Shown here: piece after piece, positions 10,085 to 21,791 of the stretch | Layout of the letters: each line of letters starts with the position of its first letter | Position numbering within the stretch: the first letter of the stretch is position 1 | Assembly: GCA_023376005.1 (NCBI GenBank) | Contig: CM042179.1 | Location: forward strand, 16,295,148 to 16,359,147 | From: Doryteuthis pealeii | Taxonomy: Eukaryota; Mollusca; Cephalopoda; Myopsida; Loliginidae | Direction of reading: 5' to 3' | DNA: 64,000 nucleotides | Program-made: the position numbers and the translations under genes | The notes under the pieces: generated by a model | What the model was told of the DNA's origin: nothing | Database searches by the model: none | What the model saw: the letters and a program-made list of their open reading frames with translations, nothing else

Positions 10085-10990
10085 AAAATAGTTAAATTCA
10101 TCAATATCTATTGTAAATCTTGTTTGTTAACAACTAGTGCGCAATGGCTTGTGTGTTTGTATGTGTAAGTTCGTCTGAAGGTCCAGTAGTAGTTTGTCAT
10201 TTATTTTTTGAGTGAGTATAAACTTGGGTCCTAGACTAAGTAGCTCTTTTTCTTCATTAGTTAGGGAGTGTGATAAGTCTGTAACACGTGGCTGATTTTG
10301 TGGTATTGTGTTGTATGGCTCATCTTTAAAGTCATTCGTTTCTCCTGCATGGTTGCAGTGTGTGTTGCGTTGTTGTTTGTTCTGAGTCCATTGGAATTTT
10401 TGTTTTAGGCGTTTTTTTCATGGTCCACGCTGTAGTGGTAGATTTGGTTTATAATTTGTGGTATGGGTATAGTTGTTGTAGTGGGTAGTGTTGTTAGCGC
10501 CTCGTTGTTTGCGTTTATGTGTTTGTGTAGAGTGAGATGTAGGTGTTGTATCATTTTCTTGATGAAGAATGTATGTAGGTAGTGCAGTGTCCGCTCAAAT
10601 TTTGGTAGTTGGAAGCATGTTGGTAGGTGGATGTTTCTGATTGTGCTGGGAATTATGTTGTATTTCCTGCAGCGTTTGAGGAAGTTAATTTGGCAGCCAA
10701 TCCTAGCGCGTTTCTCCAATAGCTTCATCAGTTCCTTGATTTTGGCAAATTCATCCTGGCTCATGCGTAGAGATAAGAGTTTTATAATTTGCTTGAAGTA
10801 TTGTGTATACATTGGTTAGGAGGTTGATTTAGAAGGCTATCACAATGTAGATGTAAAGAAAAATAATAATACTAATAATATGGTAACAATGGTGTTGTGT
10901 GTTAACCTGTATTTTATTCTTGAATTTTCGAGATAAAATCTCTTTTTCAAAAGATCACTGGAACTGAAGTAGTCTAGTTATGTCATTTCT
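10085..10990 (-). mobile_element. Penelope-like element fragment
   Basis: A 135-codon frame (10812-10405) contains GCQINFLKRCRKYNIIPST, matching the upstream helical region of Penelope-like reverse transcriptases (H/Q-x-x-FL-x-x-C...IP). Further down, in another frame, LTNEEKELLSLGPKF matches the LS-x-x-E-x-x-LLSLG-x-KF block preceding RT in that group. The RT core is missing. Upstream lies a degenerate hammerhead (10918-10965). Confidence 0.65.
10918..10965 (-). ncRNA. degenerate hammerhead-like motif
   Basis: The minus strand shows UUGAAAA, an extra A, stem GAGAU/AUCUC with loop UUU, then GAAA. Relative to the core, C3 is U and G8 is A. It sits just 5' of the Penelope-like frame, where such ribozymes are expected. 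The related copy at 27418-27460 differs at other core positions. Confidence 0.4.
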
Positions 10991-10999
10991 ATTTAAATG

Positions 11000-11880
11000 A
11001 ATTTTTTTTTTTGAAAATGATGGTATTTTTTATATAACTGTATTCTCGTGTTGTATGTTTACGTGAATGCGGGTTTTGGGGGGGGGGTTGTATGTGTGTG
11101 TATGTTGAAATACCCGGATGTGAAAACATACGAGATAGTAAAAAAATTTCAATGTTTGTCCACCACAGGTGTGTACTCAGCGGCAAGATACAAATAATGA
11201 GTTATCGCCTCTTGGGATACACATTTATCTCTCTTACACTCCAAAAATTGAACATGGTTATTAATGTACAATAGTATATAAAATATAATACAGATATAAA
11301 AAATGAGGGGTGGTCATTGTAAGATATCTACATATATTTGCCAATCAAAAAAGCGAGAAACACAGCACAGTAAATATCTGAAATTTGAGTTTATTGAAAT
11401 TTATACTAATTCAATGGAAAGATAAACAAAAAAACATTTATCTAAAATATTGGGTGAAGGTGTAAAATTGATTTGCTAATGAAAAATTTACCCAGTAATG
11501 TTGATCATGGTTAAGCAAAAACAGGAGGCCAGACAATTGTATTGTACAGCATGTCCATAAAGTCAGAGTGCGCTTAAAATAATTTATAACTTTAAAGTGC
11601 ATATAGAATTTGTGGTCACTCGGTGTAGTTAATTGATAGGTGTAGGCATCATCTATAATAAACACTAGATAATTAATTAACCCTGCATCATAAAAAAGTA
11701 ACAATAAAACTGTCTAAATTTAAAATAATTTAATTGATATTAATTTAATGTCAACACACATTAGATTAATATCAATTAAATTATGAAATTGCCATGAACA
11801 ATTTCTGTACTGGAAAATCTTAAAAATGTCCTGGAAACGTCCTGGAAAATGATTTTCTAAAATGAGTGGGAACCCTGCCA
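11000..11880. other. AT-rich intergenic DNA
   Basis: No gene recognised. An imperfect palindrome around AATTGATATTAATT lies at 11722-11785. Confidence 0.4.
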
Positions 11881-11934
11881 TTGCTTGATATAAAAATAAA
11901 AAAGTTCAGAAGTTCAAAGAATACGACAATGAGC

Positions 11935-13822
11935 TTCAAAAAGTTCAACAAATTCAACGGTGAGCTGCATGAATGTGGCTTTTTAGTCTAGCTAAAGTCT
12001 TGCACATCTTCCCACATTCACAAGTTATTCCAGGAAGCACAGGGTATTTTATTGGTCCATTTCGGCGATGCACAGTTTGGTGACTCATCAGGCCAGCTCT
12101 GCTCAGACATGGCCTTCCGCATTGTTCACATAGTAGACCAATTTGAAACGCTTGGTCGTCTGTTTTATTAAGGTTTCCCTTGCGAACATCTCGCTTTAAT
12201 CATTCATGTTGCCTACGGTCGGTCTCAAATTATTTGTGTCTTCCGGTAAAGTTTTTCTCCACTGCCCACGGTCCAAAGCTTTGCTCCCAGGTTTTCTCGT
12301 CAATGCTACACCTTTTCAAGGTCGACTTCAGGCAATCCTTGTACCTCTTCTTAGGCTTTTGAGCTAAACACTTTCCATTCACAAGTTCCCCATAGAACAG
12401 TTGTTTAGGAAGTTGCCCATCGTCCATCCTTACCAAATGCCCACTCCACCTCAATCTATGCTTGGTTATAATAGATTCTATACTTTGACATTTGGCTTGT
12501 TCTAGAACCTCAATGTCACTGATATTCATTTGCCAACATACCCCTAATATTTGTCGTAGGCACTGCTGGTGAAAGCGCTAGAGACGTTTCAGATGTTTCC
12601 TGTATGTGGTCAGTCTCGCAAGCATAGAGAACAGATAAAACACATGCAACATAGACCTTGACTTTAGTTGCAACTGATATTCCATGACAACTCCACAACC
12701 TTCTGTCTAATTTTCCAAAGGCATCACTTGCTTTGCTGATCCTTAAGCAGACTTCGTCATCAAGGGTACCAGTCATGTTTAGTGCTACCCAGGTATATAA
12801 ACTTAACTACAACTGCTAACTTCTGCCCATAGACATAGATAGCTGGTTCACAGTATGGTTCACCTGGTGCCAGTTGATACAATTAGTTTCAAAAAGACTG
12901 TCCTAATGCAAGTCCCAATGAACTACAAGCAGCTTCAAAGGCGTCCATGAGGCGCTGCATATGAGTCCGTGTATCAAGCCACAAGATCACAATAATCTGC
13001 ATAGAGCAAGTCACGAACCGTGTTAGTGAATACCTTGGTGTGTGCACTAAGATGTTGAAAAGCTTCCCAGTAGTTCTATATCGAATATACACACCATCAG
13101 AACAATCCTTGAATGCCATTCTAAACACTGTGGCAAAGTACAAAGCAAAGAGTGTGGGTGCTGGAATATCCCCTTGCTTAACACCGTTTTCCACTGAAAT
13201 AGGATCTGCCAGTTTCCCTCCAATGTTGACCACAGCTTTCATATTATCATGAAAGAGCTTTAGAATAGATATAAACTTGTCAGGACCACCAAGCTTTTTA
13301 AGAATCTCCCAAAGAGCTTTCCTATTTACAGTATCAAATGCCTTTGTTAGATCAATAAACACCGGATACAATCCCCATGCGCTGTTCTACACATTTCTCT
13401 TGTAATTGCCTGGCTGTAAAGATCATATCTACCGTCCCACGACCACTTCTAAAACCACACTGTGACTCAGGTAAAACATCATTAACAATGTGTTCCAGCA
13501 TTCTATCAAGCATGATTCGGCATAGCACCTTGCCAACAACTGAAAGCAATGAGATGCCCCGATAATTTCCACAATCATCTTTTGCACCCTTTCCCCTGTA
13601 TAACACCACCATTAATGCATTCCACCAATCCTGTGGAACACACTCATCACGCCAGGCAGTCTGCAACAAGACCATCAAGCGCTGCATGATATTGCAGCCT
13701 GCACACTTGATGATCTCTGCATGTAGCCGATCCGTGCCAGGTTACTTTCCAGAGTTCAGCTTATAGACAGCTACTTTAACCTCCGACAGGGAACATCTGT
13801 CAAGATATCCTTGACCGGGTAA
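11935..13822 (-). mobile_element. LINE-C: decayed non-LTR retrotransposon (RT and zinc-finger tail)
   Basis: The minus strand encodes, in several frames, a reverse transcriptase: VPQDWWNALMV, a DCGNYRGISLLS block, ESQCGFRSGRGT, then a VFIDLTKAFDTVN block and NGVKQGD. The catalytic box reads YADYC instead of YADDC, so the second aspartate is lost. Later blocks include [13 protein letters not shown] and [10 protein letters not shown]. The last 70 residues hold two C2H2-like units (CEQCGRPCLSRAGLMSHQ and CECGKMCKTLARLKSH). At least three frameshifts; 5' end missing. Confidence 0.8.
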
Positions 13823-13889
13823 AAATCAACATTATATTTCAATTACCTTCTGTTACTATACAAATTTTAATTTTTAAACATCTTCCCAA

Positions 13890-14190
13890 ATATAAATAAA
13901 ATCTTCATTATTTTTGCTCTAAAACCAAGCCCTGGTGATAGTGAATGTATATATATTTACTTTGTTGTTAATTGTTTTATTTTCAAAGTTTCCTCTGGAT
14001 ATACACATATACACAACAGCCCTTTATATATGTACTCGAATTGACTACCCAGCCTTGCCTGGGTAAAGGTGGGGGTTAAAAAAAAGGTAGTCTCACAGCT
14101 CCATTATTGTTGAATTGCAAGTTGGATCTTCACAAGAAGCCCCATTAGAATCCCTACATAAATAAGACCTTGCGTTGATCCAGACACTGT
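13890..14190 (-). repeat. dispersed family P, long copy
   Basis: The minus strand runs from a GCAAGGTCTTATTTATGTAGG segment through GCAATTCAACAATAATGGAG and a GC palindrome (ACCCAGGCAAGGCTGGGTA) into ACATATATAAAGGGC and the family body. 31620-32060 carries the same two blocks. Confidence 0.6.
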
Positions 14191-14231
14191 GAAAAGAAAA
14201 ATTAATGTCTCCTATTCAAAAATTTTTTTTA

Positions 14232-14335
14232 CTAAAAATCAAGGAATTATCCGATTTTAATGAAATTTTCAGTGTTGATTTATCAATGAAGGAATTTTAT
14301 AATGCATCAATTATTTCATTCTAGAAACTTTTGCT
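14232..14335 (+). repeat. dispersed family T, copy 1
   Basis: An ~100-bp unit with ATCAAGGAATTATCCGATTT and TGAAATTTTCAGTGTTGATT, then a TTTATAATGCAT end. Copies recur near 52020, 52660, 54015, 55408 and 56941 in both orientations. Confidence 0.7.
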
Positions 14336-14635
14336 TTGTTTTAGGTACCTTAACTTTGACACCCCCCCACACACACACACACACACTTAATTTTGGGGCA
14401 CAAAATATTGGTGGGGTTATATATACCTAAGTTACTTCATGCTTTGAATCGAATTCATAAATTTTGGTGCTAATTTGAAGTTTAAATTATATTAAATTAA
14501 TTACCTATGTAATTCTATTTAGATTTTCACTGATGAGTCAAGTTGTAATAAACTTCAAGTGTTTCCTCGACTTTTAAATAAATTTTTTCAAACTATTTCT
14601 TGTATAAAAACACACACAATTAGAATATTTGTTTG

Positions 14636-14812
14636 AGGCACATAGAATAATGGTTACCATCCTAGGAAATGGAAACAGCTGTTTGCATTTCACATAGCAC
14701 TAATACCCTTGGGAAAGGTACAAATCCAACTATTCTCCCTCCAGTTATGGGTAAATACTTTGCTATGGCAACCAGTCTAGAAGAAGGAAAACTAAATTCA
14801 AACACAAAGGAC
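14636..14812 (+). mobile_element. SINE family R, copy 2 (partial)
   Basis: Contains TTTGCATTTCACATAGCAC, TAATACCCTTGGGAAAGG, CTCCCTCCAGTTATGGGTAA and CAACCAGTCTAGAAGAAGG. The middle is deleted and the tRNA head is reduced. Confidence 0.75.
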
Positions 14813-14814
14813 TC

Positions 14815-17456
14815 TTCTTTTTGTTAGTCAAAACTACTTTGAGAGTTCTTTCTCCACCTGAATTAGTTTATGGTACTATGTTTGTTTTTTTTTTTTGTTT
14901 TTTTTAAATCTTTGTTAGTCAATTTAGTTCAAACATTGCAACCCATACTACTGTCCTACTAAACTTAGTAAATAACAACTAAGATCATTAATTGCTATAT
15001 TTTTGTTTCAGTGTTTCTGCAAGTTTTATATTTGATAATTCAAGCATTTGAAAAAATTAATTAATGCTCAAATTTGTACCAGAAACAGACTAATTGATAA
15101 AAAAAAAATGATAACTAAAAATGAATTTACAAATGTAATGTTACAGTTAAAATGACATCTTACATGAATTGCTACAATAATAAATTGTTTAAAATAAATA
15201 ATAACAATGAATACTTTGAAATCATTTTATTTTTTATATTACAAAATGTAAATTTTTGTCAAAGAGTATTATAATCAACTATATAATATCAAAATAGGAA
15301 CTGAAAATATTTCTGTGACAACTTTATAAAAGTGAAAACTACTTGCATAAGAAATAAACCAATGTTGAATAAGGATTCAAAATCATTTGCTTATCTGAAT
15401 AAGTGTTCAAATCTTTAAAAAGCCATAAAAATTTCTAAGATTTGTTACATTTTAATTTTTAAGATTTGTTACATTTTAATTATATGATAAACTTTTAAAA
15501 TCTTTTATAGTTTAAATTAATTAGATTACAACCTGTTTTATCAATGCATGAAATGTTATTTACAAATTAAGTATCAAAATTTCACTGGCGGCAATTCTTT
15601 ATTTCCATTTTTTGATTTTAGTTTTTAAAAATACATTTTTTTAAATGCCAAGAGAAAAGCATAAAAATGTTCAAAAAGTATTATAAATATTGTCACACAT
15701 AAATGAGTAATAGTTTTAACAAGGTTAAATTACCAACAGTATTTAAAAGCATTTCGGGGCATTTTTGAGAATTGTCACTTGGACGGTTTCTTTTAAAAAG
15801 ATAATTTACATAAAATTTTTCATTTGATAAAAAAAAACAAAAAAATAAATAGAATTATCCAAAAAAGAAAATCAAAATTTTCATTGTTCAATTCTTGGAA
15901 TGTATAAACATAAGGATAAATAAATAAAGCTTTTATATCCATATTTAAACAGCCAGGTAACTAGATACACTTTAACCAATGTTTTTTTTTCACTTGGTCA
16001 TTTTCCTCTAGGCCAAAATGTGATTATGATGACAACCAAGAGAAGGACACTAGTCAGTACATCAGTGTATAATAATAATTCATCTCACAAATTAAGACAA
16101 AAATCATTAGCTTATTAAAAAAAAAATTTTTTTAAATAAAATATCAAGTAAATTTTTATATTATTAATCAATGAATGAATATTTTCCATACAATTTTTTA
16201 GTGCAACATCATCAATTTCTAAAACAATTAATTCATCAGAGTTTTTATGAATAAAAAGCAGTATTATCTATTATATAAAAAATTAGCTATAAGAACAGAT
16301 TTTAAAATAAATTAAAAGACTGGTAATATGCAGAGTTACTTCAAAAATTTAGAAACATCTTTCATTTTCTAGTGTATGTCTAAGTTGGAAAATTTATCTC
16401 CAATTAATGCTTAAAAAAAAGCACAGAGGACAACAAAAATTTTAACGTTCAATATTATAATTAATTAGTACTTAAATCTTTAATATGGGTATGTAAAGGG
16501 CACATTTTTTTATAGACTTAAAACTTAAAATTTTATAGATGCAAGTTCAAACAGAAAGCAGAAATATTAACATAAAAATCTTTGAAGTGTAAAGAGCTCT
16601 TTTATCTTAAAATCTTGGGCTGCAATACCACCCATTAAAAGGAAATAACTAAGAAGCAACCCCTCAACACATGCACAAAATGTAAATAATAAATCAAGAT
16701 TAATAATAATAATAAAAATTATAGTGTCATGAGTCAAAATTTAAAAAAAAAATTTTGTGTGAAAATCTGGACATTAAAATTCCCATGAATTTTGGAAGGT
16801 AGCAAATATTTTCCAAATGTTTAGAATTTATATTTACACAGTAAAACCAAAATTAATTTTATCTATGTCATAATTATCAATTTTGTTATTAACTTAATGT
16901 TTATAATATTCAGCAGTTGAAAAATAGTTTTTGAAAAAAAAAAAGTGTTATTTATGTTACTTGTGAAAAAATAATATGTTACTCTTCAGAATTGGAGACA
17001 TTTGAAAATAATGTGTTCATGAATTTAAATGCATATATTTTATGTACACTGAAATATTAAATAAGCTCATTTTATGATGGAGTAACAATGGTCATGGAAA
17101 ACTGTATAACATTATTAATTTTTGTTACAAGTATTTTTCTTTCCCTTTAAATTTAGTTGCTTTTCATTAAAACTATTCAGATCATTAGGAAACAGCACAG
17201 ATCATGAATAAAAAAAATAAATTCATTGATGAAAAGTAACTAAAATTAAGATAAAAGAAATACTAATAAAAATTAATAATGTAAATTATTACTTAAATTT
17301 TTTTTTTTTAAAGCCAAATGCAACTTTAAAGCAATTTTAGTCCTTTTACATATCAAGCATTTGTGGAAAAAAGTTGAAATTTGCATAGAAAGTTATGAAT
17401 ATAAATTACCAATTCACCACTTTTATAATAAATTCAAAGAAAAGAGCACTTTTCAC
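14815..17456 (-). other. probable 3' UTR and flank of the TMEM47-like gene
   Basis: This is about 2.6 kb of AT-rich sequence downstream of the stop codon. I find none of the repeat families recognised elsewhere and no credible open frame. The absence of repeats over this length suits a long 3' UTR. Possible minus-strand polyadenylation signals (TTTATT on the plus strand) occur, for example near 15598 and 15226, but none is decisive. RNA data would be needed to set the end. Confidence 0.35.
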
Positions 17457-17680
17457 TTAAGCAAAAGTATCATTTGTGTAGTAAACTTCTTTTTCCTGGG
17501 AAATTTCTTGAGTTTCTTGTTTCATAAGCAAAAGAATAGCTGACCCTAGCATCAAAATAATGGACCCCCAAGCCACACCAAAAGCCCAACCATACCACCA
17601 ATTTTCTATGGTGGTATTTAAGGGTAACTCTGCCTTGGCACTTGGAATAAATGCGATTAATCCAATAAATTCCAGGATTA
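17457..17680 (-). CDS. TMEM47: TMEM47-like, last coding exon and stop
   Basis: This exon encodes residues 123-196 and the TAA stop. It finishes transmembrane segment 3, then a second extracellular loop with an N-glycosylation sequon at N144-T145-T146. A tryptophan-rich entry (WWYGWAFGVAWGS) leads into segment 4 (about 152-175). That motif closely parallels the NWGYGLAWGA stretch of vertebrate TMEM47 and is the best evidence for the family call. The cytoplasmic tail is acidic and polar and contains YY, as in TMEM47. The acceptor is a polypyrimidine tract followed by CAG. PERP is the main alternative name within the same family. Confidence 0.88.
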
Positions 17681-18750
17681 CTGCAAAAGAAAATAAAAAT
17701 GAATTAAATCTTAAAACTTATGAATTAATGTAAACTTTTAAAAATAAGTGAAAACATTTCTACTTCTCTGGTATGAATTAAAATTTTTAAAAATATTCAA
17801 ACCAATATATTAATACTGGTGTTCCTACTAAATACAACTATTATCATTTGCAATACCTTAAAAACGAATATTAAATGAGGTGAGAATGTTAGAACTTAGG
17901 CCAGTGCACTGATGGAGTGATACATTGCTGTCTCTCAGGGTAATTTTGGCTTGGGGAAAATAAAAATCTCATGAGAAAAAGATAAGTCGCCTGTTACACG
18001 AGTATGTGTTGATGAAAGAGTTGAGACAACACAGAGTTAAGAGAACGTGACTTTATTTGTGGCTAGCTATACAGTAAGTGATTGTCCTCGTCCGTGAAGA
18101 GTTATCCCTACTAAGGGCCTCAATATGGAAAAGGGAATGTATAAGTGTGTATTGCTTATACATGTAACATCACCTTGTGTTATTTCTAATAACAATAAAT
18201 GTCACAAGGCAAGATGTCCTCCAGCACCCAAAGTTGGTTTCCCGACTCCAAATATTAAGGAATTGTCAGCCAACTCAGCATCAGCCCAACAACCAGATTC
18301 AAGCCTCTCCACATAACACAGAGGGTGAGATAAGTATACAACTATTATTTTTATTATAAACACGTCATTGCTCCATTCCGACATGAGAGCCATAACATTA
18401 CAAAACTACATTCAAACTTCCCTCTAGAATACAGACATCTTTGTTTAATCCTTTCACTACAAAGTTTTGAATATGCAAAATTATGCTTTGGGTACAATGT
18501 TTTGAGGGTTAAAATGAAATTCAACTAAAAGCTATTCTATTTGGATGAGAAAAAAAAACAAAAAAAAACTAACCTGATAGTATCTTCCAAAGCAGATCCA
18601 AAGGGTTAACCAATATTGTTACATTCATCAAATTGATTGATATGTAGTACAGAACAGTTATAGGGGAGATTGCAACATAATATCAAAGTTTATATTACTT
18701 ACATTTACAAAACAACTTATCTTTCTGTGCTTTTTTTCATTTAACACAAT
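17681..18750 (-). other. TMEM47 intron 3, unassigned part
   Basis: AT-rich, with a moderately GC-richer stretch at 18000-18330. Open frames there have no family match. No gene seen. Confidence 0.4.
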
Positions 18751-19885
18751 ACAAGGGAGAGTAAAAAATTATCTGTACTTTTGCCATAACATATCTTTAT
18801 TATTGTCACACTGCAGTCTATGCATGCATGCTTACAGTTGGAACTTTTGTGGTCATGTGATTGAAATTTGATCCTGATCGCATCATTTTGTTTGTTTTTA
18901 TAGCATAAGCATTGCCAGTATGCATCAAGGAAGTGACCCCGATTTCTCTAGTCAAAAAGAATATCGACTGAAATTGATTTGGTTTGGTTTGTTTTACGGC
19001 ATATCAACCTCAGTGGGTCATTTAATGCCGATAAAGTTTTGAAATAAATCAATTCTTAATGGATAATACAATTTTTTTTATAAATACATTTTTCTATTTA
19101 ACCCATAGATGGGACCCTAACAGGTACTACCACTCCGGGTCAGAGTGCCGGGTCAGAGTGGACCAGGGAGCAATGGTGATGAAGGGGTGCTCCACATTCC
19201 CCAAACCTCCAGAACTGGAACCTCACCATCAGATAGAGTTTAACGTCATTCCCAGGACATGTAGACCCGCAGCCACCGCCTTCTAGCACCTATATGATAA
19301 AAAGGGGTTAGGGCTTGCAATAAGGGCAATAGGGTTGGGAAAATCATATAGGTGCTAGGGCTTGACGTGACCAGCCGATTGATCGGAGGGGGCTTCTCCA
19401 ACCGCCCGTCTACCCAAGATAGGGCCAAAGTGGAGTATTACATGTCATGAACTGCTCATCCACCTGGGCTCTATCCTTAAGCATCACGGGTCGCCACCCA
19501 CGGCCAACAGGTGGCCCCATTGGGGGAGTCTTACCCCTCTGCAGAGGTGCAGTCGGTGCATTCTAACGCCCCAGCCGACAGGACGGACTGAAATTGATTT
19601 GAGGCTTTTATCACAATATGGGGACAGTGCACTACCAGATAGAAAAGTTTAAAAGTGGCCCGACAAGTGTGATGCACAGAGAGAGTAGGATGCCCATCAA
19701 CCTCCACCACTGATGAGAAGATTCAGAAAGCTTGAAATATAGTAATGACAAACAATAAGTTATCATCAATGAAGTAGCTTATTTTTCTCTGCAGATTAGT
19801 CATGGTTCTGCTTATCAAATTAACTACGATGAGCTCAGCTTCCATAAAACAAGAATGCAGCTAATTTTTGAATCTCCCTCATAAA
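18751..19885 (+). mobile_element. mariner-like transposon relic, split by an insertion
   Basis: Ends are inverted: AGGGAGAGTAAAAAATTATC at 18751 against the complement of TAATTTTTGAATCTCCCT near 19862. The right part translates in pieces to mariner-like helix-turn-helix text (QYGDSALP, FKSGPTSV, VAYFSLQISHGSAYQI). The coding region is short and frameshifted, so this is a deletion derivative. It is interrupted by 18981-19585. Confidence 0.65.
18981..19585. mobile_element. family Q retroposon with 15-bp target duplication
   Basis: GACTGAAATTGATTT occurs on both sides (18966-18980 and 19586-19600), which fixes the boundaries. The element starts GGTTTGGTTTGTTTTACGGC, contains GCATATCAACCTCAGTGGGT and ends in a GC-rich block with CATCACGGGTCGCCACCCAC and CTCTGCAGAGGTGCAGTCGG. 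Related partial copies: 27663-27965, 28893-28945, 30602-30790, and the 56367/56660 heads. No protein recognised. Confidence 0.8.
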
Positions 19886-19911
19886 ATGAATTTAATTTTG
19901 TTTATACTTAC

Positions 19912-20064
19912 CAGCAAATATCATTCCAATGCCAGAAATAAGATAAAATTTACGTTTTGCCAATCCATCCCATCCACTGATTAAGGTCATAAGTGCCATT
20001 AGAGTCATGGCTAAGCAAATCAGCAAAGTAATTATACTTAACGCTGCAGTTGCTTTATGATAAT
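19912..20064 (-). CDS. TMEM47: TMEM47-like, coding exon 3
   Basis: This exon encodes residues 72-122 plus one base of codon 123. It contains transmembrane segment 2 (about residues 76-98), a short intracellular turn with basic residues (AKRKFY), and the start of segment 3 (about 110-133). The turn and following segment resemble the RRRFY region of TMEM47. The acceptor is TTCCAG and the donor GTAAGT, both strong. Length 153 nt keeps frame with both neighbours (2 + 150 + 1). A mariner relic ends about 30 bp downstream of its donor in transcript direction. Confidence 0.88.
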
Positions 20065-20244
20065 CTGGAATAAAAATGTTAAAAAAAAAAACAAATAAAA
20101 TAAAAATAAAAAATATATTTCCTACTTTTGAATAGATTTTCATAGAATTAGGAATAGTTGAATATTATACTTTTTCAAAAAGAACTGAAGTATAATAAAG
20201 TAATTAAACTTCTATTAGTTAGTACAAGTATAACGGAATATATA

Positions 20245-20300
20245 TATACTAGCAGCGGCTACCCGGCAAAGCCCGGGTAGTGGAGATAAAAACATGGTTT
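20245..20300. repeat. GC palindrome TACCCGGC...GCCCGGGTA
   Basis: CTACCCGGCAAAGCCCGGGTAG stands out in AT-rich DNA and follows CTAGCAGCGG. A weaker version is in family P (14050-14070). Probably the terminus of a mobile element of unknown type. Confidence 0.5.
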
Positions 20301-20486
20301 AATAATCATTTGCAGATCTATTACTACTGAATACAGAGTTCGGTCCTCGCAGGATGACCCATAAAAATCACCAAATAAAAACGATCTTAATTTAATTCTA
20401 CCTGGTGGGAGGTCAGGGAATTTTCTTTTCGTCAGATTTGAGGGAATGACATCATATGGTTAAACTTGCAAATCGGTCAAAAAATT

Positions 20487-20752
20487 ACAGCTGGGTTAGC
20501 TCAGTCGGTAGAGCGTTCGGCTAGAAATCACAAGGTTCCTAGTTCAATACCGGTCCTCGCCAACTCAGCGTTATGAGTAGCACAGGGATCTGTGCGGTAA
20601 AGTAAGGAGCTGATGGTAGGTGTGGCGCTCCACCTCAGATGCAAAGACTATCTCCTTGGTCTAGCGCTAGTAAAAAGGGGATAGACTCCCTCGCTGATTG
20701 GCTGATACCGACATTAGGCCACCCCGACGACTTTACTTACTCACAGGTGACC
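20487..20752 (+). mobile_element. SINE family K, copy 2 (best preserved)
   Basis: A clear tRNA-like head: GGGTTAGCTCAGTCGGTAGAG (A box; quoted at 21, core TAGCTCAGTCGG) and AGTTCAATACCGG (B box). The body runs to GACTCCCTCGCTGATTGGC and CCGACGACTTTACTTACT. It is not a functional tRNA, because the acceptor arms do not pair. Confidence 0.85.
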
Positions 20753-20796
20753 TAGAAAAAACAGAACCCAAATTATTTATTTTCCCCATTAAACTA

Positions 20797-20836
20797 ACCC
20801 TAAACCCCACCTCTAACCCTAACCCTAACCCCTAGT
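20797..20836. repeat. interstitial telomere-like (CCCTAA) repeats
   Basis: AACCCTAACCCTAACCCC preceded by variant AACCCTAAACCCC and CTCTAACCC units, inside the foldback element. Too short to be a telomere. Confidence 0.75.
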
Positions 20837-20940
20837 TGAAATTAACAGTTTTATTACAAAATTTATGCGTTCTGTTTTTTTTTTCTGGGTCACCCTAAAC
20901 TTTCCGACCGATTTGCAAGTTTAGCCCATCACATAATGAT

Positions 20941-21760
20941 ATAGTAAGAAATTTTAATTTAATGATGAACTATATTTTTTAAATAAAATATAAATGACGC
21001 GATTTGCTAAATTTCAAATTAATATTTGAAAAAGAAAAAAAGAATTAGATAAAGTAATCAAATTTATGTAAAACGATAAATAATCTTATAGCATTATTAA
21101 TTCAAAAACGTAGTCAATCGAATGTCAAATTATTATAGTAAAGTATACTATATCATAATTTGAGTTTTCAGGTATTTCCGTGAAATGTATTAGGTAATCT
21201 AATGGTAATACTATTATCTCTTGCGCACTATTCTACATTAGTATCATGATTTTATTTGTATTTCTAATATTAAAATAAATAAATTAATGCGTTTATGAAA
21301 AATAAAAAAAAGGTTTTGTTAACAATTGACGAACGACGGGAATTTATAAAACAAAGTTGAGTTGTCTTGTCGTTAAGTGTTTTCGTTTGATTTGTTATTT
21401 AATTCATTTTAAAAATAATTCCATGTATAAAAAGACATACTAATTACATAATTTAGAAAGATCTTTTTACAAACGAAATAAATATTTTAAAGATAGAAAC
21501 AGAAATATGCGATAAATAAGATTTGATTTTATGTTAAAATTTAAGTATGAATAAATGATACTACAAATTCTAGGTTGACTGAAACAAAATATAATTTTTT
21601 TAACTCGCTGTAAAAAATAATTCCATTGATAAAAACTCAATCAAATTACATATTTAGAGAGATTATTTCATTCTCTTTCAAACAATATGGATATCTTAAA
21701 GAAGATTGAACTGTAAATAGGCAAGAAAAAAGAATGTTTTTTTTCTTGAAATTTAGAATG

Positions 21761-21791
<31 letters not shown>

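Larger units (their letters stand above)
20443..20940. mobile_element. foldback/MITE-like element hosting a SINE
   Basis: Inverted arms: TTAAACTTGCAAATCGGTC (20460-20478) against GACCGATTTGCAAGTTTA (20907-20924), continued by GACC-TAGAAAAAACAGAAC against GTTCTGTTTTTTTTTTCTGG. The left arm is interrupted at 20487-20750 by a SINE. The loop contains CCCTAA repeats. Confidence 0.7.

Noticed and set aside
20487..20560. Possible functional tRNA gene
   Set aside because: A and B boxes are present, but the acceptor and anticodon arms do not pair and the same body follows in seven copies; it is a SINE head.
20797..20836. Chromosome end
   Set aside because: Only a few CCCTAA units, inside a foldback element and an intron.
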